Notes: generated by a model from the sequence alone, not told the origin. A DNA stretch of 64,000 bases from Polyangiaceae bacterium (GCA_025353725.1 JANXOF010000016.1:149380-213379); one strand, 5' to 3'. Positions 49,101-58,090 are shown, counted from the stretch's first letter. Made by a program: numbers and translations.

Positions 49101-50655
49101 CGCGGAAACTTCGCTTGCGCGCGGATTGTCTGCGGCCATTGTCGCTCGTCACCTTGCGCGCGGGGATTGCCCTTTACGAGCCGCTTCCTTCTACCAAGAG
49201 GCCGGAAATGCGGCACGCCACGCGTATCAAGCGCAGATAGCGATTCGGTATTACCTGCGTGCTTCCCAGTGCCTCAAAGCCGAACGGCCGCTCGGTGCTC
49301 CCTCACCCGACAGTCAGATTATCGAAGTACATGAATCGCTCGAGACCATCTTCCGCGCGATGGGTCGGAAGCGTGAGCGCGTGCGTCACCTGAACATCAT
49401 GCGGCGAGCGGCGAGGGCCGTCGCTTCACCGCGAGCGGCGTGTCTGGCGCTGCTTCGCACCGCGCGCTACGACCTCGACGAAGGACACCTCTCCCGAGGG
49501 CTTCCCGTCGCGCAAAGAGCGGCATCGGTCGCGCGAACCTCCGCCCTCTCGAATCTAGAAATCGAAGCCGAGCTCCTCGTGAGCGAGCTTTCGGGCGAGC
49601 TCGGTGACATTCAAGGCGCACTTGCGGCGAGCGATCGCGCTCTTGGCGCCTGCGAGAAAGCTTCGACCCCGAGCATTTCATCGAGGCTACGCGCGGACGT
49701 ACTCCGGACCCGCGGCGTGCTCCTGCGCCGCGTCGGGCGCGTGAGGGAAGCTGTGGACGCCTACGTCGAGTCTATCGGCGTCTATCGCTTGATGGGTGCA
49801 CGCAGACAGGAGGCGCGCGCTAGAAATGCCCTTGCCTACTCCATGTTCGTTCAGGGGCGCTACGAAGATGCCATCGCGCTTGCGCTCGAGTCGATAGCGA
49901 TTGACCTCTCGATGGGCGGTCGCTTTCAGCTCGCAAAGTCGCTCACCAATATCGGTCACTCCTACGCGCGTCTTGGAGAGATGGCGCGTGCACAAGCCTA
50001 CCTAAAACGAGCGCGCGAAGCGCACGAGCGTTACGAAGACCAAGATGGGCGAGCAGATACTCTGCTCGTAACGGCTGAAGTCTTGCTGGAATTAGGAGAG
50101 ACGGAATCTGCGACTCTTTCTTTCGCCGAAGCCGCGCAGCTCGCTGCCGGTACGGGCAATGCTTACGATCTCGCCCATGCTGACGTCGTAGGAGCGGCAC
50201 TTTCACGCTCACGACACGACTCCGCCCAAGCTATCGAACGGGCACTTGCTGGTCGGCGTAGTGCCGAACCGCAGGGACTGGTCTCTTATCACTTTTACGC
50301 GTTTGCGCTCGAAGCGGCGGCGCGAGCCGATGCCGGCGAGGTGCATTCGGCGACGCTTCTTGCGACGACCGCGCTCGGGGCCGTCGAAGCCCTGCAGGGC
50401 TGTGAGTACGGTCTCGAGATACGTGTGCTCTGCGCGGATGCGCTTTATCGAGCCGGTTCACCGCAGGCACCCGAGGCGCGGCAGCGAGCGATTGACTATG
50501 TCGCAGTCTTGATGAGTACTATTCGGGACCCGCATCTCTTGCGGCACTTTAGAAGGCGAGTTCCCGTGGTGACACTATTAAATGACTCGCCTGAATTCTT
50601 GAATGTTCATGCAGGTAAGCGACCCTGGCCTCCCGCGCTTCGAGAAAGCCTTTGA
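46156..50655 (+). CDS. Ser/Thr kinase fused to cyclase-like, AAA/STAND ATPase and TPR domains
   Basis: 1499 residues from a TTG start. The kinase domain (about 8-285) has KLGAGGMAEVFLARK, Lys41, HRDVSPQN (146-153) and DFGIA (166-170). Residues about 360-555 resemble a degenerate class III nucleotide cyclase domain (RHVAIVTLRWIE, ASGSRDAEGNLVRYVLHVPV, VAGGVYRLVRPDFRW). An ATPase module follows, with Walker A GELGIGKT (606-613), Walker B LIIVDGLQWAD and a STAND-like helical segment. The C-terminal half is TPR-like, with repeats near residues 1200-1330 (AYVESIGVYRLMGARRQEAR). This is the architecture of large signalling kinases of myxobacteria. Its stop overlaps the patatin start. Confidence 0.88.
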   Translation: MIPVQIAQFEIVKKLGAGGMAEVFLARKRGAEGTVKVVVLKRILPEFTASTRFRSMFIDEAQLATRLNHPNVVQVYEFSNEGAEGHVLAMEYVEGCDLGYMMAAAKAAGQRIPPWASAWMIAEAAKGLHYAHEKRDEGGVPLEIVHRDVSPQNVLLALDGGVKIADFGIASARLTEEEEGVLKGKFGYMSPEQARGEKVDRRGDLYALGVIFWECLTGRPLHGGLGGSALLECVRSGTLEPPSTYVRDLPQELETIVLKLLALRSADRYATGREVAAAIGRAMLLKQEFVDASTLEGAMASLMPRLRAEFTENKPRIEQQTQAAAPRALVGGEGSKPPQARRTSTPPSAGGSCKPDAREVRHVAIVTLRWIERTHRDGHSFAPDSSEGRRAHERMLERLRGMFGDMAYKRGMRWVWSSDREARAIAGLGPKSAKSASDAAWLALETHEAIRAIEDDSSLPLGASISIVRGIASGSRDAEGNLVRYVLHVPVSYLADVLSRATPVNATWVAGGVYRLVRPDFRWTDAPTLDLRVDSSVSDRLQHLPPIMRVYALDRSLSREEKEAAQAGAETALVGRDLEKAELHAAYHAAVNTVTAGTLCCRAVVGELGIGKTALVATFASELSPHVRHIRVECTPVRMEVAYSALADLVRDAVGATGDESYEALAALIVRTGGFARPSDITNPLVARLAEIAANQQDTYLDPRAQAEDEDRHHRKRVLVHAVRHLVATLARAAPVLIIVDGLQWADKPSLDLLGDLVKSPEPLPLLLIFVTRSEPRVAAFLEGKVRVELHSLSAEEQIRLVEMRLDVREGVRDVCAELMARVGGNPFYLLEMLDALLERGVLEIQGDSLVRPYGTGLESMGLPSTLEQLLGDRIQELPGPEHVLVDWLAVAGGPLGLVDLAQLNARSAAHRATGAPRAIHDLATVMHRANESVISQLCARGLCDRRGDLLDFRHSLTRDVAYASLEPLTLTRLHRTLGEHLAETSLARGLSAAIVARHLARGDCPLRAASFYQEAGNAARHAYQAQIAIRYYLRASQCLKAERPLGAPSPDSQIIEVHESLETIFRAMGRKRERVRHLNIMRRAARAVASPRAACLALLRTARYDLDEGHLSRGLPVAQRAASVARTSALSNLEIEAELLVSELSGELGDIQGALAASDRALGACEKASTPSISSRLRADVLRTRGVLLRRVGRVREAVDAYVESIGVYRLMGARRQEARARNALAYSMFVQGRYEDAIALALESIAIDLSMGGRFQLAKSLTNIGHSYARLGEMARAQAYLKRAREAHERYEDQDGRADTLLVTAEVLLELGETESATLSFAEAAQLAAGTGNAYDLAHADVVGAALSRSRHDSAQAIERALAGRRSAEPQGLVSYHFYAFALEAAARADAGEVHSATLLATTALGAVEALQGCEYGLEIRVLCADALYRAGSPQAPEARQRAIDYVAVLMSTIRDPHLLRHFRRRVPVVTLLNDSPEFLNVHAGKRPWPPALRESL

Positions 50656-51959
50656 TGAACGAGCGAATTCCCCCCACGACGAGCTTCAAGGCTCGTCGCA
50701 CCGCGATGGTTCTCTCGGGTGGCGGGGCGCGCGGCGCGTACGAAGTGGGAGTGTTATGGTATATTTTCGACGATCTTTCGCGCATGCGCGGGGCCCCGCC
50801 GAAAATCGATGTGCTCTGCGGGACGAGCGTGGGGGCTATCAACGCCTGCTACCTCGCCGCTCACCTCGCGGACCCGGTGCTTGGCATGCGTCGTCTCGTT
50901 CACCTTTGGAGCGAGCTGCAACTTACACGCGTTCTCGGTTTCGGTGCCAAGCAGGTCAGCGGCTTGCCGAGGTTGCTTTTTGGCGGCGGCGTGGCGGGAA
51001 CTGGCCTTTTTGATGTCACTCCGATGGCCGAGCTCGTACAACGCGAAGTGAGTTGGCGTGCGCTCGCTCGAGCGCTTCGCAAGAGGAAACTTCGCGCACT
51101 CACGGTGTCGACGACGGAAGTGTCGACAGGTCGCACGGTTGTTTTCATCCAGACCGGACCCGATGTCGAGATACCGCAAACCGCGCCACCTCGCACTCTC
51201 TTCAAAGCCGCCCACATCGGCCCGCACCATGCGCTCGCGAGTGCCGCCATCCCGATGCTCTTTCCACCGGTAAAAATCGACGACGAACTTTATCTCGATG
51301 GCGGGCTTCGGCAAAATACGCCGATTGCCCCCGCCTTGCGCCTCGGTGCCACGCATATCTTCGCCATAGGCAGTTCGCGGGAGGTCAAAGGAGTGGTCAC
51401 GAAGGAGGGACCTCTAGCGGCAAGCTCGCGCGCACCCGGCGCGGCATTTCTGATGGGCAAAGTCCTGAATGCGTTTCTCCTCGACCACGTCGATGTCGAC
51501 CTGGAGCTGCTTCGGCGCCTGAATAACGTTATCAAGGACGGAACACGGGCCTATGGGCCAGGGTTTTTGGAGACCATGTCTCGCGAAGCACGCCGTGCGA
51601 ACCAACCCCCCTATCGCTATGTTCAGCCCTTCGAGATTAGGCCAAGCGAAGACCTCGGCCGACTCGCGAGTGAACACGTGCGAAAGGGAAAGTTTATCGG
51701 CAACCCGTTCTTCACGAAGCGCCTTTTCGACTTGCTCGACATGGGCGCAGGTGATGAGGCAGATCTCGCAAGTTATCTGCTTTTCGACGGCCACTTTTGT
51801 CGCCAGCTCATCGAGATGGGGCGAGCCGATGCGCACGCAAGGCGCGACGAGATCCTCGCGTTCTTTGGTGAGGCAAACGACGACGGGAATCCGTCTGACG
51901 ACGAAGAAAGCGGAGTTTGGGACAGGCCCGCATCCCTCACTCTCCCCATCGGAACGTGA
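50655..51959 (+). CDS. Patatin-like phospholipase
   Basis: 434 residues from the ATG at 50655, which shares one base with the kinase stop (TGATG); a TTG one codon earlier is possible. The catalytic dyad is intact. The oxyanion loop is MVLSGGGARGAYEVGVLWYI, the nucleophile elbow is LCGTSVGAINACYL, and the Asp is in YLDGGLRQNTPI. An internal conserved region is HHALASAAIPMLFPPV. There is no signal peptide. It would hydrolyse phospholipid or acyl ester bonds. Co-translation with the kinase/ATPase protein suggests signalling-controlled lipase action. It is followed by a lipoprotein gene overlapping its stop (GTGA). Confidence 0.88.
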   Translation: MNERIPPTTSFKARRTAMVLSGGGARGAYEVGVLWYIFDDLSRMRGAPPKIDVLCGTSVGAINACYLAAHLADPVLGMRRLVHLWSELQLTRVLGFGAKQVSGLPRLLFGGGVAGTGLFDVTPMAELVQREVSWRALARALRKRKLRALTVSTTEVSTGRTVVFIQTGPDVEIPQTAPPRTLFKAAHIGPHHALASAAIPMLFPPVKIDDELYLDGGLRQNTPIAPALRLGATHIFAIGSSREVKGVVTKEGPLAASSRAPGAAFLMGKVLNAFLLDHVDVDLELLRRLNNVIKDGTRAYGPGFLETMSREARRANQPPYRYVQPFEIRPSEDLGRLASEHVRKGKFIGNPFFTKRLFDLLDMGAGDEADLASYLLFDGHFCRQLIEMGRADAHARRDEILAFFGEANDDGNPSDDEESGVWDRPASLTLPIGT

Positions 51960-52525
51960 CCGGACGCATTCTTGCGACTACGATACCTGGGGTGTCTCGT
52001 GGGCTCGCCGTCGCGTGGTTTTTTTGGGCGACTTTGAGTAGCTGTTCTCGCGATCGCACGTCGGGGCCTCCGCCCGGATCGTCGGCCATCGCGAAAGCCC
52101 CAGCTCTCGGAGCTTCAGAGAATCTGGCCTTGGCGTTCGCAGTCACATTTCCTGAGGTTCCGATCCGCGCGGGTTCTGTGACGACGGTGAGTGTGCAGTG
52201 GCGAACTCCCGCGGGCACGGCGGTGAACGAGGAGGCGCCCTTCCGAGTGCGATGGGATCGGAGCGATGCGCTCGCCGAGGCGCCGGCCGATGTCAAAGCA
52301 ACGGGCATGGCCGCTCAAGATGGGTTTCGCATTAAGGTGAAGCCGCTCGATGGTGCTCCGAACGCGACGCTCGGCGGCGTGATCGAGGTGGTCGTTTGCG
52401 ACAGTGCCTCGCACAGCGTGTGTATCCCGATCCGTCGTAAAGTCGAAATCGAGTTTGTCGTGTCTGCCACGGCGTCGAACGAGACGAAGGTCGCGCTCGA
52501 CTTGCCACAGGCGAGACCGTTGTGA
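51956..52525 (+). CDS. Lipoprotein coupled to the patatin gene
   Basis: 189 residues from a GTG at 51956, chosen because it overlaps the patatin stop (GTGA); the frame is open to 51917. The signal segment ends WATLSSCSRD, a plausible lipobox. The mature region is beta-rich: LALAFAVTFPEVPIRAGS, VTTVSVQWRTPAGTAVNEEA, GVIEVVVCDSASHSVCIPIR, EIEFVVSATASNETKVALDL. Two cysteines in the VVCDSASHSVC segment could form a disulfide. I do not recognise a family. It is the third gene of a kinase-patatin-lipoprotein unit. Confidence 0.6.
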   Translation: MTGRILATTIPGVSRGLAVAWFFWATLSSCSRDRTSGPPPGSSAIAKAPALGASENLALAFAVTFPEVPIRAGSVTTVSVQWRTPAGTAVNEEAPFRVRWDRSDALAEAPADVKATGMAAQDGFRIKVKPLDGAPNATLGGVIEVVVCDSASHSVCIPIRRKVEIEFVVSATASNETKVALDLPQARPL

Positions 52526-52620
52526 ACAAGGTCACGCACGACGAATTCTCGTGGTTATCCGCGCCATCGCGTTGCCGCACTTCCGCACGCGTGGGAAGGA
52601 GCCCGTACGTCGCGATTCAG

Positions 52621-53022
52621 CTAGGCTCGCGCGGCGTCTTCGAGCGTTTGATAGAGATGCAACGGGTGACCGTCGATGTCACGGAAGTGCGCAACAATCG
52701 CCGATCCCTCGCGCGTTAGGTCGAACGTTACGCCGCGATTTTCATAAATCGCGATCGCCTCCTCAATGGGCACTTTTGGCAAGAAGCCTACGGAAAGCGA
52801 TCCTGAACTCAGCGTTGCGGCCGCGGAGCCTGCAACCTCCTCGATCGCCCGCGTCCGCGAAGCATGAGAGGCGAGTGCGACGCGAAAACCGTCGCCGGCA
52901 TCAATGACGGCGCTATCCGGAGCGCCATCCTCGACGAGCTTCATGCCGAGCGTCTCAACGTAGAAGCGCACAGCCTGTCCGACGTCCTGAACGTAAAGCC
53001 TTACGAGACCCCCTCGGATCAT
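52621..53022 (-). CDS. VOC (glyoxalase/bleomycin-resistance) fold protein
   Basis: 133 residues. The paired beta-alpha-beta-beta-beta modules are visible: VRLYVQDVGQAVRFYVETLG at the start, then DAGDGFRVALASHAS, SVGFLPKVPIEEAIAIYENR and IVAHFRDIDGHPLHLYQ. Metal ligands are not obvious by eye, so it may be a binding or resistance-type member rather than an enzyme. A strong GGAGGAGGG ribosome site precedes the ATG. It lies 29 bp downstream of a small gene, which in turn is 50 bp after a kinase gene on the same strand. Confidence 0.85.
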   Translation of the reverse strand: MIRGGLVRLYVQDVGQAVRFYVETLGMKLVEDGAPDSAVIDAGDGFRVALASHASRTRAIEEVAGSAAATLSSGSLSVGFLPKVPIEEAIAIYENRGVTFDLTREGSAIVAHFRDIDGHPLHLYQTLEDAARA

Positions 53023-53051
53023 GGCGGTTCCCTCCTCCTACGTTTATGCGT

Positions 53052-53333
53052 TCAAGCTTGGCCGTGGCCGAGCTTCTTTTTGCCTTCTTGGAACAGAATC
53101 TCGACGCGTAGCGGGTCGACGTCGGCCACGATGCCTTTGCCGAACTTCGTGTGCGCGACGAGCTGACCCTTCGTGAACCGTTCGGACATGATGTACGGCG
53201 TGAAGTCGGCGTCGACCTTGCCGTCCGTCGCTTCTTCCCAGGTTTTTTCGGGAGCTACAGGCTTCGCCCAGAAGTCCGTCTCCGTGGGCTTTGCTTTTTC
53301 CGACGTCTTCGACTTCGCGCGTTTCATCGACAT
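53052..53333 (-). CDS. Small protein with UvrD-C/DUF3553-like motif
   Basis: The frame is open to 53546, but that part overlaps the kinase gene. GAGAAGG before the ATG at 53333 fixes the start, giving 93 residues. The N-terminus is Lys/Ser/Thr-rich (SMKRAKSKTSEKAK). The C-terminal half contains TKGQLVAHTKFGKGIVADVD, PLRVEILFQEGKKKLGHG. The H-x-x-F-G-x-G-x-V pattern followed by strands resembles the small Tudor-like domain found at the C-terminus of UvrD helicases and in DUF3553 proteins, which bind nucleic acid or RNA polymerase. No specific role can be named. It probably belongs to the unit with the kinase upstream. Confidence 0.6.
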   Translation of the reverse strand: MSMKRAKSKTSEKAKPTETDFWAKPVAPEKTWEEATDGKVDADFTPYIMSERFTKGQLVAHTKFGKGIVADVDPLRVEILFQEGKKKLGHGQA

Positions 53334-53383
53334 GGCAGAGCCTTCTCTACCACCGAAAACCTTCGAAGCGGCTTCAAAGTGGT

Positions 53384-54805
53384 CTAGCGCGGGCGTCGTG
53401 GGAGGGGGCGCCGTTGCTCGCGCGGAGTGTCGTCTGAGAGTGCGATTTCCACGTCGAAGTCGATATCGCCGTCCAGGTTTACCGTCTCGTCGGGGTTGAA
53501 CTTTGCGGGCGCGGCTGGCTTCTGGATCACCGTCTCGCCCTCCCAATCCTCGCCGAGGCCCACGATACTTACGTGAATCGGAATATCGACCGACTCGACC
53601 TCGCGTGCCGGTTTCCGGCGAGCGGAGGCCTCAGCCCTTGTTTTGTGTTCGACGCGCGTGACGCCCTGGTGCGTGGGAGGAGTGCTCATGGGATGAGCTG
53701 TCCGGCGTACGCGATGCTCTGCCTTCGGGACCGCCGTGGACGGCGTGCTGAGACGGTTCGCGGGAAGGGTAGCCGCCACGGCAAGGCTACGAATCTCACG
53801 AAGTGCCGCGTTTGCCGTCGCGTAACGAGCGTCGCGCGATTTAGCCATCATGCACGTGACGATGGCCTCCATCGCCGCAGGCGTTGCCGGTCGAACCTCG
53901 CGGATGGGGCGCGCCGAGGTGTTGATAATGGAGAGTAAAAGCGCATTGTAATTGGCCGCTAGAAACGGACGTTTCCCGACGATGGCCTCGTACATCATGA
54001 CGCCGCATGCGTAGACATCGACACGGCCGTCGAGGTTCCGTTCTCCGCGCGCCTGCTCGGGAGACATATAGTAAGGAGTTCCCATCACCATGCCTGTGCG
54101 CGTGAGATCGAGCGGCTCTTCGCCGTTCTGAAAGTGCGGCATCATTTTAGAGACGCCGAAGTCCAAGATCTTCACGATTCGCGGCGCGCCGATGCGCTGC
54201 GCAAGAAAGATATTCTCGGGTTTAATATCTCGATGAACGATGCCCTTGTCATGGGCTGCAATGAGACCCGAGAGCACTTGAATCATGACGTCGGCGACCT
54301 CTTCGAAGGGAAGACCACCTTCGCGCGCGATGCGCTCCGCGAGGGTCGTGCCGATAAGCTTTTCCATGACGAGGTAGGGGCTGCCGTCCTCGAGAAGACC
54401 GAGGTCGTAGACCTCGCAGATATTCGAGTGTCCGATGGCTCCGGCTGCGCGCGCTTCCTGTTGGAAGCGCTTTACCGCAACGTGCTTTTTGGCCTGCGCC
54501 GCGTTGAGCACTTTGATGGCGACCGAGCGTCCTAAACCGATGTGCTCAGCCTCGTAGACCGTGCCCATTCCGCCTTCACCGAGTACCCCTTTCACGGCGT
54601 AGCGGCCGTCGATGGTGCGTCCAAGGAGTTCCGTCGGATACCCTCGCGATTCCGCCGATGGGCTTGGCGGGGGTTCACTCGCGCGCATCACGGGAGCCCT
54701 CGTGGCGTCGATGCGCCTGCCGGTTGTCGGGCATACGCGCTCGTCCGCATCGTGCGGAAGCCGGCAGTGGGGACACCGGATCAATCGAGGGCTACGATTA
54801 TTCAT
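53384..54805 (-). CDS. Soluble Ser/Thr protein kinase with N-terminal zinc ribbon
   Basis: 473 residues. The N-terminus has a zinc-ribbon-like CPHCRLPHDADERVCP with Cys pairs. The kinase domain (about 60-330) has GVLGEGGMGTVYEAEH, the VAIK lysine (about Lys98), HRDIKPEN (191-198) and DFGVSK (215-220). Unlike the other three kinases in this window, it has the canonical Lys in HRDxKxxN. The C-terminal part is Pro/Thr/Arg-rich, then acidic near the end (NLDGDIDFDVEIALSDD), with no membrane segment, so it should be cytoplasmic. It is divergent from comEC with 282 bp between starts, a stretch with no convincing ORF. Confidence 0.92.
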   Translation of the reverse strand: MNNRSPRLIRCPHCRLPHDADERVCPTTGRRIDATRAPVMRASEPPPSPSAESRGYPTELLGRTIDGRYAVKGVLGEGGMGTVYEAEHIGLGRSVAIKVLNAAQAKKHVAVKRFQQEARAAGAIGHSNICEVYDLGLLEDGSPYLVMEKLIGTTLAERIAREGGLPFEEVADVMIQVLSGLIAAHDKGIVHRDIKPENIFLAQRIGAPRIVKILDFGVSKMMPHFQNGEEPLDLTRTGMVMGTPYYMSPEQARGERNLDGRVDVYACGVMMYEAIVGKRPFLAANYNALLLSIINTSARPIREVRPATPAAMEAIVTCMMAKSRDARYATANAALREIRSLAVAATLPANRLSTPSTAVPKAEHRVRRTAHPMSTPPTHQGVTRVEHKTRAEASARRKPAREVESVDIPIHVSIVGLGEDWEGETVIQKPAAPAKFNPDETVNLDGDIDFDVEIALSDDTPREQRRPLPRRPR

Positions 54806-55087
54806 CGCGAGGATGTGACGGGAGTTCGGTCCCTCTCGTCACCTGTCGTACGAAGCAGACTACCGACATCGGCCAGGTGCGAGCAACGCTCCAAACGCAG
54901 CGCGCGCGAAACGGCTGAAAATTCCTTTGGTTGGCTGGGGCCATCTCGAGGCTGTCCAGGACGGCGGGCGTCTGCGGTCGAGGGAGCCTCCATCGTCGCT
55001 GAAGGGGCCAAAAAGAGATGTGTTCACGCGATACAAGCGCGAAGCGGGCGTGTGGCTCGGCGCCTGCACGCGCGGTGGATCTCATTC

Positions 55088-57505
55088 ATGGGAAGATACG
55101 CAAACGAACGTCGACCTCACGTCGACGGCGTCTTGGTGGCAGGCCTTGCGGCGTCTGCCGGTGGGCTTGCGTGTGCGGCTCCGTTCCAAGCAGGCCTTGG
55201 GGTCGGGGTCGTGCTCGTAACTGTCGCGCTTAGGGGAGCGCGCGCCGTTGCGTTTGTCGGTGCGCTGTTCTTTTTTCTGACCGCGTGGCGCGCGTCGTCG
55301 CTCGTTGAGCGCTACGAGCGAGACCGCGAGCACGTCATTGGGGAGGGCCGTTGGCCGGCGAGGTGCGTCCTACGTGCCGTCGTGACTCGGTCGCCCGTGC
55401 TGCTTGGATCGGCGTACAAGCTCGACGTCGACGTTACGCGAGGCGACTGTGGCGACGACGAGAAGGGACCCTCGGTGCGCGGTCGCGTCACTCTTCATGT
55501 GCCTACGTCGTTCGCGCCTGCACTTGCGCGCGGCGACAGGGTCGATGCCATCGCTCAACTTGCACCCGGTTATCGGTTTTGGAACGCCGACACGGGAGAC
55601 CCGCGACCGGCTCAAGCACGTCGTGGCGTGCTGCTGTCAGGCGGCGCAGAGGACGTTGTCGTACGCGCGCCGGGTAGGAGGCCTCTCGCGTTGATCGACC
55701 ACCTCCGAGACCGCTTGCGTGGACGTATTATTGATACATTCCCAATAGATACAGCTGCGATGGCGCGCGCACTCGTGCTCGGTGAGGACGACCTCGCGAC
55801 GTCCGATCAGCGCGCGTTCCGCCGAAGCGGCCTGGCGCATTTGCTCGCGGTGTCGGGAATGCATCTCGTGCTTGTGGTGGCGTCGTTCGTCGCGGTAATC
55901 CGCGCACTGCTCGTTCGTTTCCAGTGGGTAACGGCGCGCGTCGCTCCCCTTCGCGTGGCCGCGGCCCTCGGAATCCCACTTGCGTGGATCTACGAAGATT
56001 TGGCGGGAGGGAGTGGTTCGGCCGTACGCGCGGCGTGGATGAGTAGCCTCGCGTTGCTGGCGCACGCGGTCTCGAAGAAGCCCGACACCCTGCGCGTGTT
56101 CGCGCTCTCGATCGCCGGGATGGTCATCGTCGACCCGCTCGTTGCGTTCGATCTCTCCTTCGCTCTCTCGGCGGCGGCGACCGGAGGGCTACTCGCGCTC
56201 TCGTCGCGCCTCGCGAGACCAGTGCTCGCACGAGCGCCTAAGTGGTCGGCGCCGCTCGTTCGCGCGATGTCAGCGTCGATCGCCGCGTCGATCGCGTGCG
56301 CTCCCGTGCTCGCGTGTATGACGTCGGACTTACCGCTCGCGGGGCTCTTGGCGAACCTCGTGGCCGTACCGTTAGGGGAAATGGCCGCGCTGCCGCTCTG
56401 TCTGGCGCACGCGCTCCTCGAGCCGTTTCCTACGGCAGAGCGGGGATGTGCGCTCGCGGCTTCCGGTGCTCTGGGGCTTGTGCGGAGCCTTGCCCTCGCG
56501 TTCGCTCGGGTCCCGTGGGGCACCGTGCCTGTACCTCCGCCGACGGCGTGGGAGCTCGCCATTGTCGCCGTTGGCGTCTGCGCCGTGATGTGTCGCGCCG
56601 TGACGCGAAAGCCATGGCCTTGGGGACTCGTGTGCCTTGCCGCGGTCGGTCTACTCGAGCACCGCGAGCGTGTTCGAGGGTCGCCGCGTGCGGTTCTGCG
56701 CGCGACGTTTCTTGACGTCGGACAGGGCGATGCGGCGATCGTCGACTTGCCGGATGGGAGCGCTCTCGTCATTGATGGTGGCGGCTTGGTGGGCAGTCCC
56801 GTCGATACGGGGGAACGGGTGCTCGCTCCCGTGCTTCGCGCTCGTCGTCGCCGCGCTGTAGCGGCCGCGATACTATCGCACCCGCATCCAGATCACTTTA
56901 CCGGACTCCGAAGCGGCTTGAGCGCAGTGGCGCTAGGCGCCTTGTGGGATACCGGTCAGGGCGAGGAAGACTTCGCCGGGGCGGGCTATGTGGCGCTCCT
57001 CGCCGAAACGCGCGCGCGCGGCGTTCCGGTCCTGCGTCCGGGGGACGTCTGCGGTAAACGAACGATGGGCGGCGCGGAAGTCGAGGTGCTCGCTCCTTGC
57101 CCGCGGCCCGCGCACGACCGAGGCGCGAACGACAACTCGTTTGTTCTTCGCATTCGTTATGGCGCGCGTTCGTTTCTGTTTGTTGGCGATGCGGAGCACG
57201 TCGAAGAGGGCGAACTCCTCGCGACAAGGGCCAGCTCGCTTCGTGCGGACGTGCTCAAGGTCGGCCACCACGGAAGCCGAACCTCGACGACGCCCGCGTT
57301 TCTCGATGCCGTACGGCCTGAGGTGGCTGTCATTTCGTGCGGAGTGCGCAACCGTTTCGGACACCCCACACCTCGCGCGCTCGCGACGCTTGCCGCGTCC
57401 CACGCGCGTGTGTTGCGAACCGACCGCGATGGCGGCGTGACGATCACCACCGACGGTCATACCCTCGATGTCGAAGCCGCATCGGACGGTGCGTTTCCAT
57501 TCTAG
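55088..57505 (+). CDS. comEC: ComEC/Rec2 DNA-uptake channel with metallo-beta-lactamase domain
   Basis: 805 residues from the ATG at 55088. The frame is open to 54542 but that part overlaps the divergent kinase gene. ComEC is the inner-membrane channel for single-stranded DNA in natural transformation. The first membrane segments are followed by a DUF4131 OB-like part, then the Competence domain: GLAHLLAVSGMHLVLVVASF and further membrane helices. The C-terminal metallo-beta-lactamase domain has LDVGQGDAAIVDLPDGSALV, LSHPHPDHFTGL (zinc ligands HxHxDH-like), LFVGDAE, GHHGSRTST and NRFGHPTPR. All zinc and catalytic motifs are intact, so the protein appears functional. Confidence 0.93.
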   Translation: MGRYANERRPHVDGVLVAGLAASAGGLACAAPFQAGLGVGVVLVTVALRGARAVAFVGALFFFLTAWRASSLVERYERDREHVIGEGRWPARCVLRAVVTRSPVLLGSAYKLDVDVTRGDCGDDEKGPSVRGRVTLHVPTSFAPALARGDRVDAIAQLAPGYRFWNADTGDPRPAQARRGVLLSGGAEDVVVRAPGRRPLALIDHLRDRLRGRIIDTFPIDTAAMARALVLGEDDLATSDQRAFRRSGLAHLLAVSGMHLVLVVASFVAVIRALLVRFQWVTARVAPLRVAAALGIPLAWIYEDLAGGSGSAVRAAWMSSLALLAHAVSKKPDTLRVFALSIAGMVIVDPLVAFDLSFALSAAATGGLLALSSRLARPVLARAPKWSAPLVRAMSASIAASIACAPVLACMTSDLPLAGLLANLVAVPLGEMAALPLCLAHALLEPFPTAERGCALAASGALGLVRSLALAFARVPWGTVPVPPPTAWELAIVAVGVCAVMCRAVTRKPWPWGLVCLAAVGLLEHRERVRGSPRAVLRATFLDVGQGDAAIVDLPDGSALVIDGGGLVGSPVDTGERVLAPVLRARRRRAVAAAILSHPHPDHFTGLRSGLSAVALGALWDTGQGEEDFAGAGYVALLAETRARGVPVLRPGDVCGKRTMGGAEVEVLAPCPRPAHDRGANDNSFVLRIRYGARSFLFVGDAEHVEEGELLATRASSLRADVLKVGHHGSRTSTTPAFLDAVRPEVAVISCGVRNRFGHPTPRALATLAASHARVLRTDRDGGVTITTDGHTLDVEAASDGAFPF

Positions 57506-57565
57506 CAAGCCGTCGGCGCGATTCGCGCTGGCCTCGCCTATCGAAGCTTCGTGTCGCGGTACCGC

Positions 57566-58090
57566 CTACGTGCGTTCGACGACTCCAATGTATGGCAAAT
57601 TGCGGTATTTCTCGGCGAAATCAAGCCCGTAGCCGACGACGAACTTGTCTTCGATCGTGAAGCCTACGAAGTCGACATTCACCGCGACGCGGGCGCGTGC
57701 AGGCTTGTAGAGCAGCGAGCAAACCTTCACGCTCTTCGGGTTACGAGTCCTGAAGAGATCCATCAAGTGAGCGATCGTGAGGCCCGTGTCGACGATGTCT
57801 TCCACGATGATGACATCCTCGCCGGCGATAGGTCTCGACAAGTCTTGGATAATTTGAACGACCCCGCTCGACTCGGTGCCTTCGCCGTAAGAGCGCACGC
57901 CGAGGAAATCGATGCGGAGATGGCTGTCGATGGCGCGGCAGAGATCCGCCGCGAAGACGAAGCTGCCCTTCAGCACGACCACGAGGACAAGGTTGCGATC
58001 CTTGTACTCTGCCGCGATCTGCGCGCCGAGCTCGTTGACGCGGCATTTGATTTGCTCGGCGGAGAGCATCGTAACGATACGTTCGGTCAT
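57566..58090 (-). CDS. hpt: Hypoxanthine phosphoribosyltransferase
   Basis: 174 residues from the ATG at 58090, selected by the GAGAGAGG ribosome site; the frame extends to 58168. Type I phosphoribosyltransferase motifs are LVVVLKGSFVFAADLCRAI (pyrophosphate loop region), DFLGVRSYG, the PRPP loop VIIVEDIVDTGLTI with the two acidic residues, and KPARARV and FVVGYGLDFAEKYRN for base binding. It salvages hypoxanthine and guanine to IMP and GMP. It converges on comEC and is divergent from the small TPR gene. Confidence 0.95.
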   Translation of the reverse strand: MTERIVTMLSAEQIKCRVNELGAQIAAEYKDRNLVLVVVLKGSFVFAADLCRAIDSHLRIDFLGVRSYGEGTESSGVVQIIQDLSRPIAGEDVIIVEDIVDTGLTIAHLMDLFRTRNPKSVKVCSLLYKPARARVAVNVDFVGFTIEDKFVVGYGLDFAEKYRNLPYIGVVERT

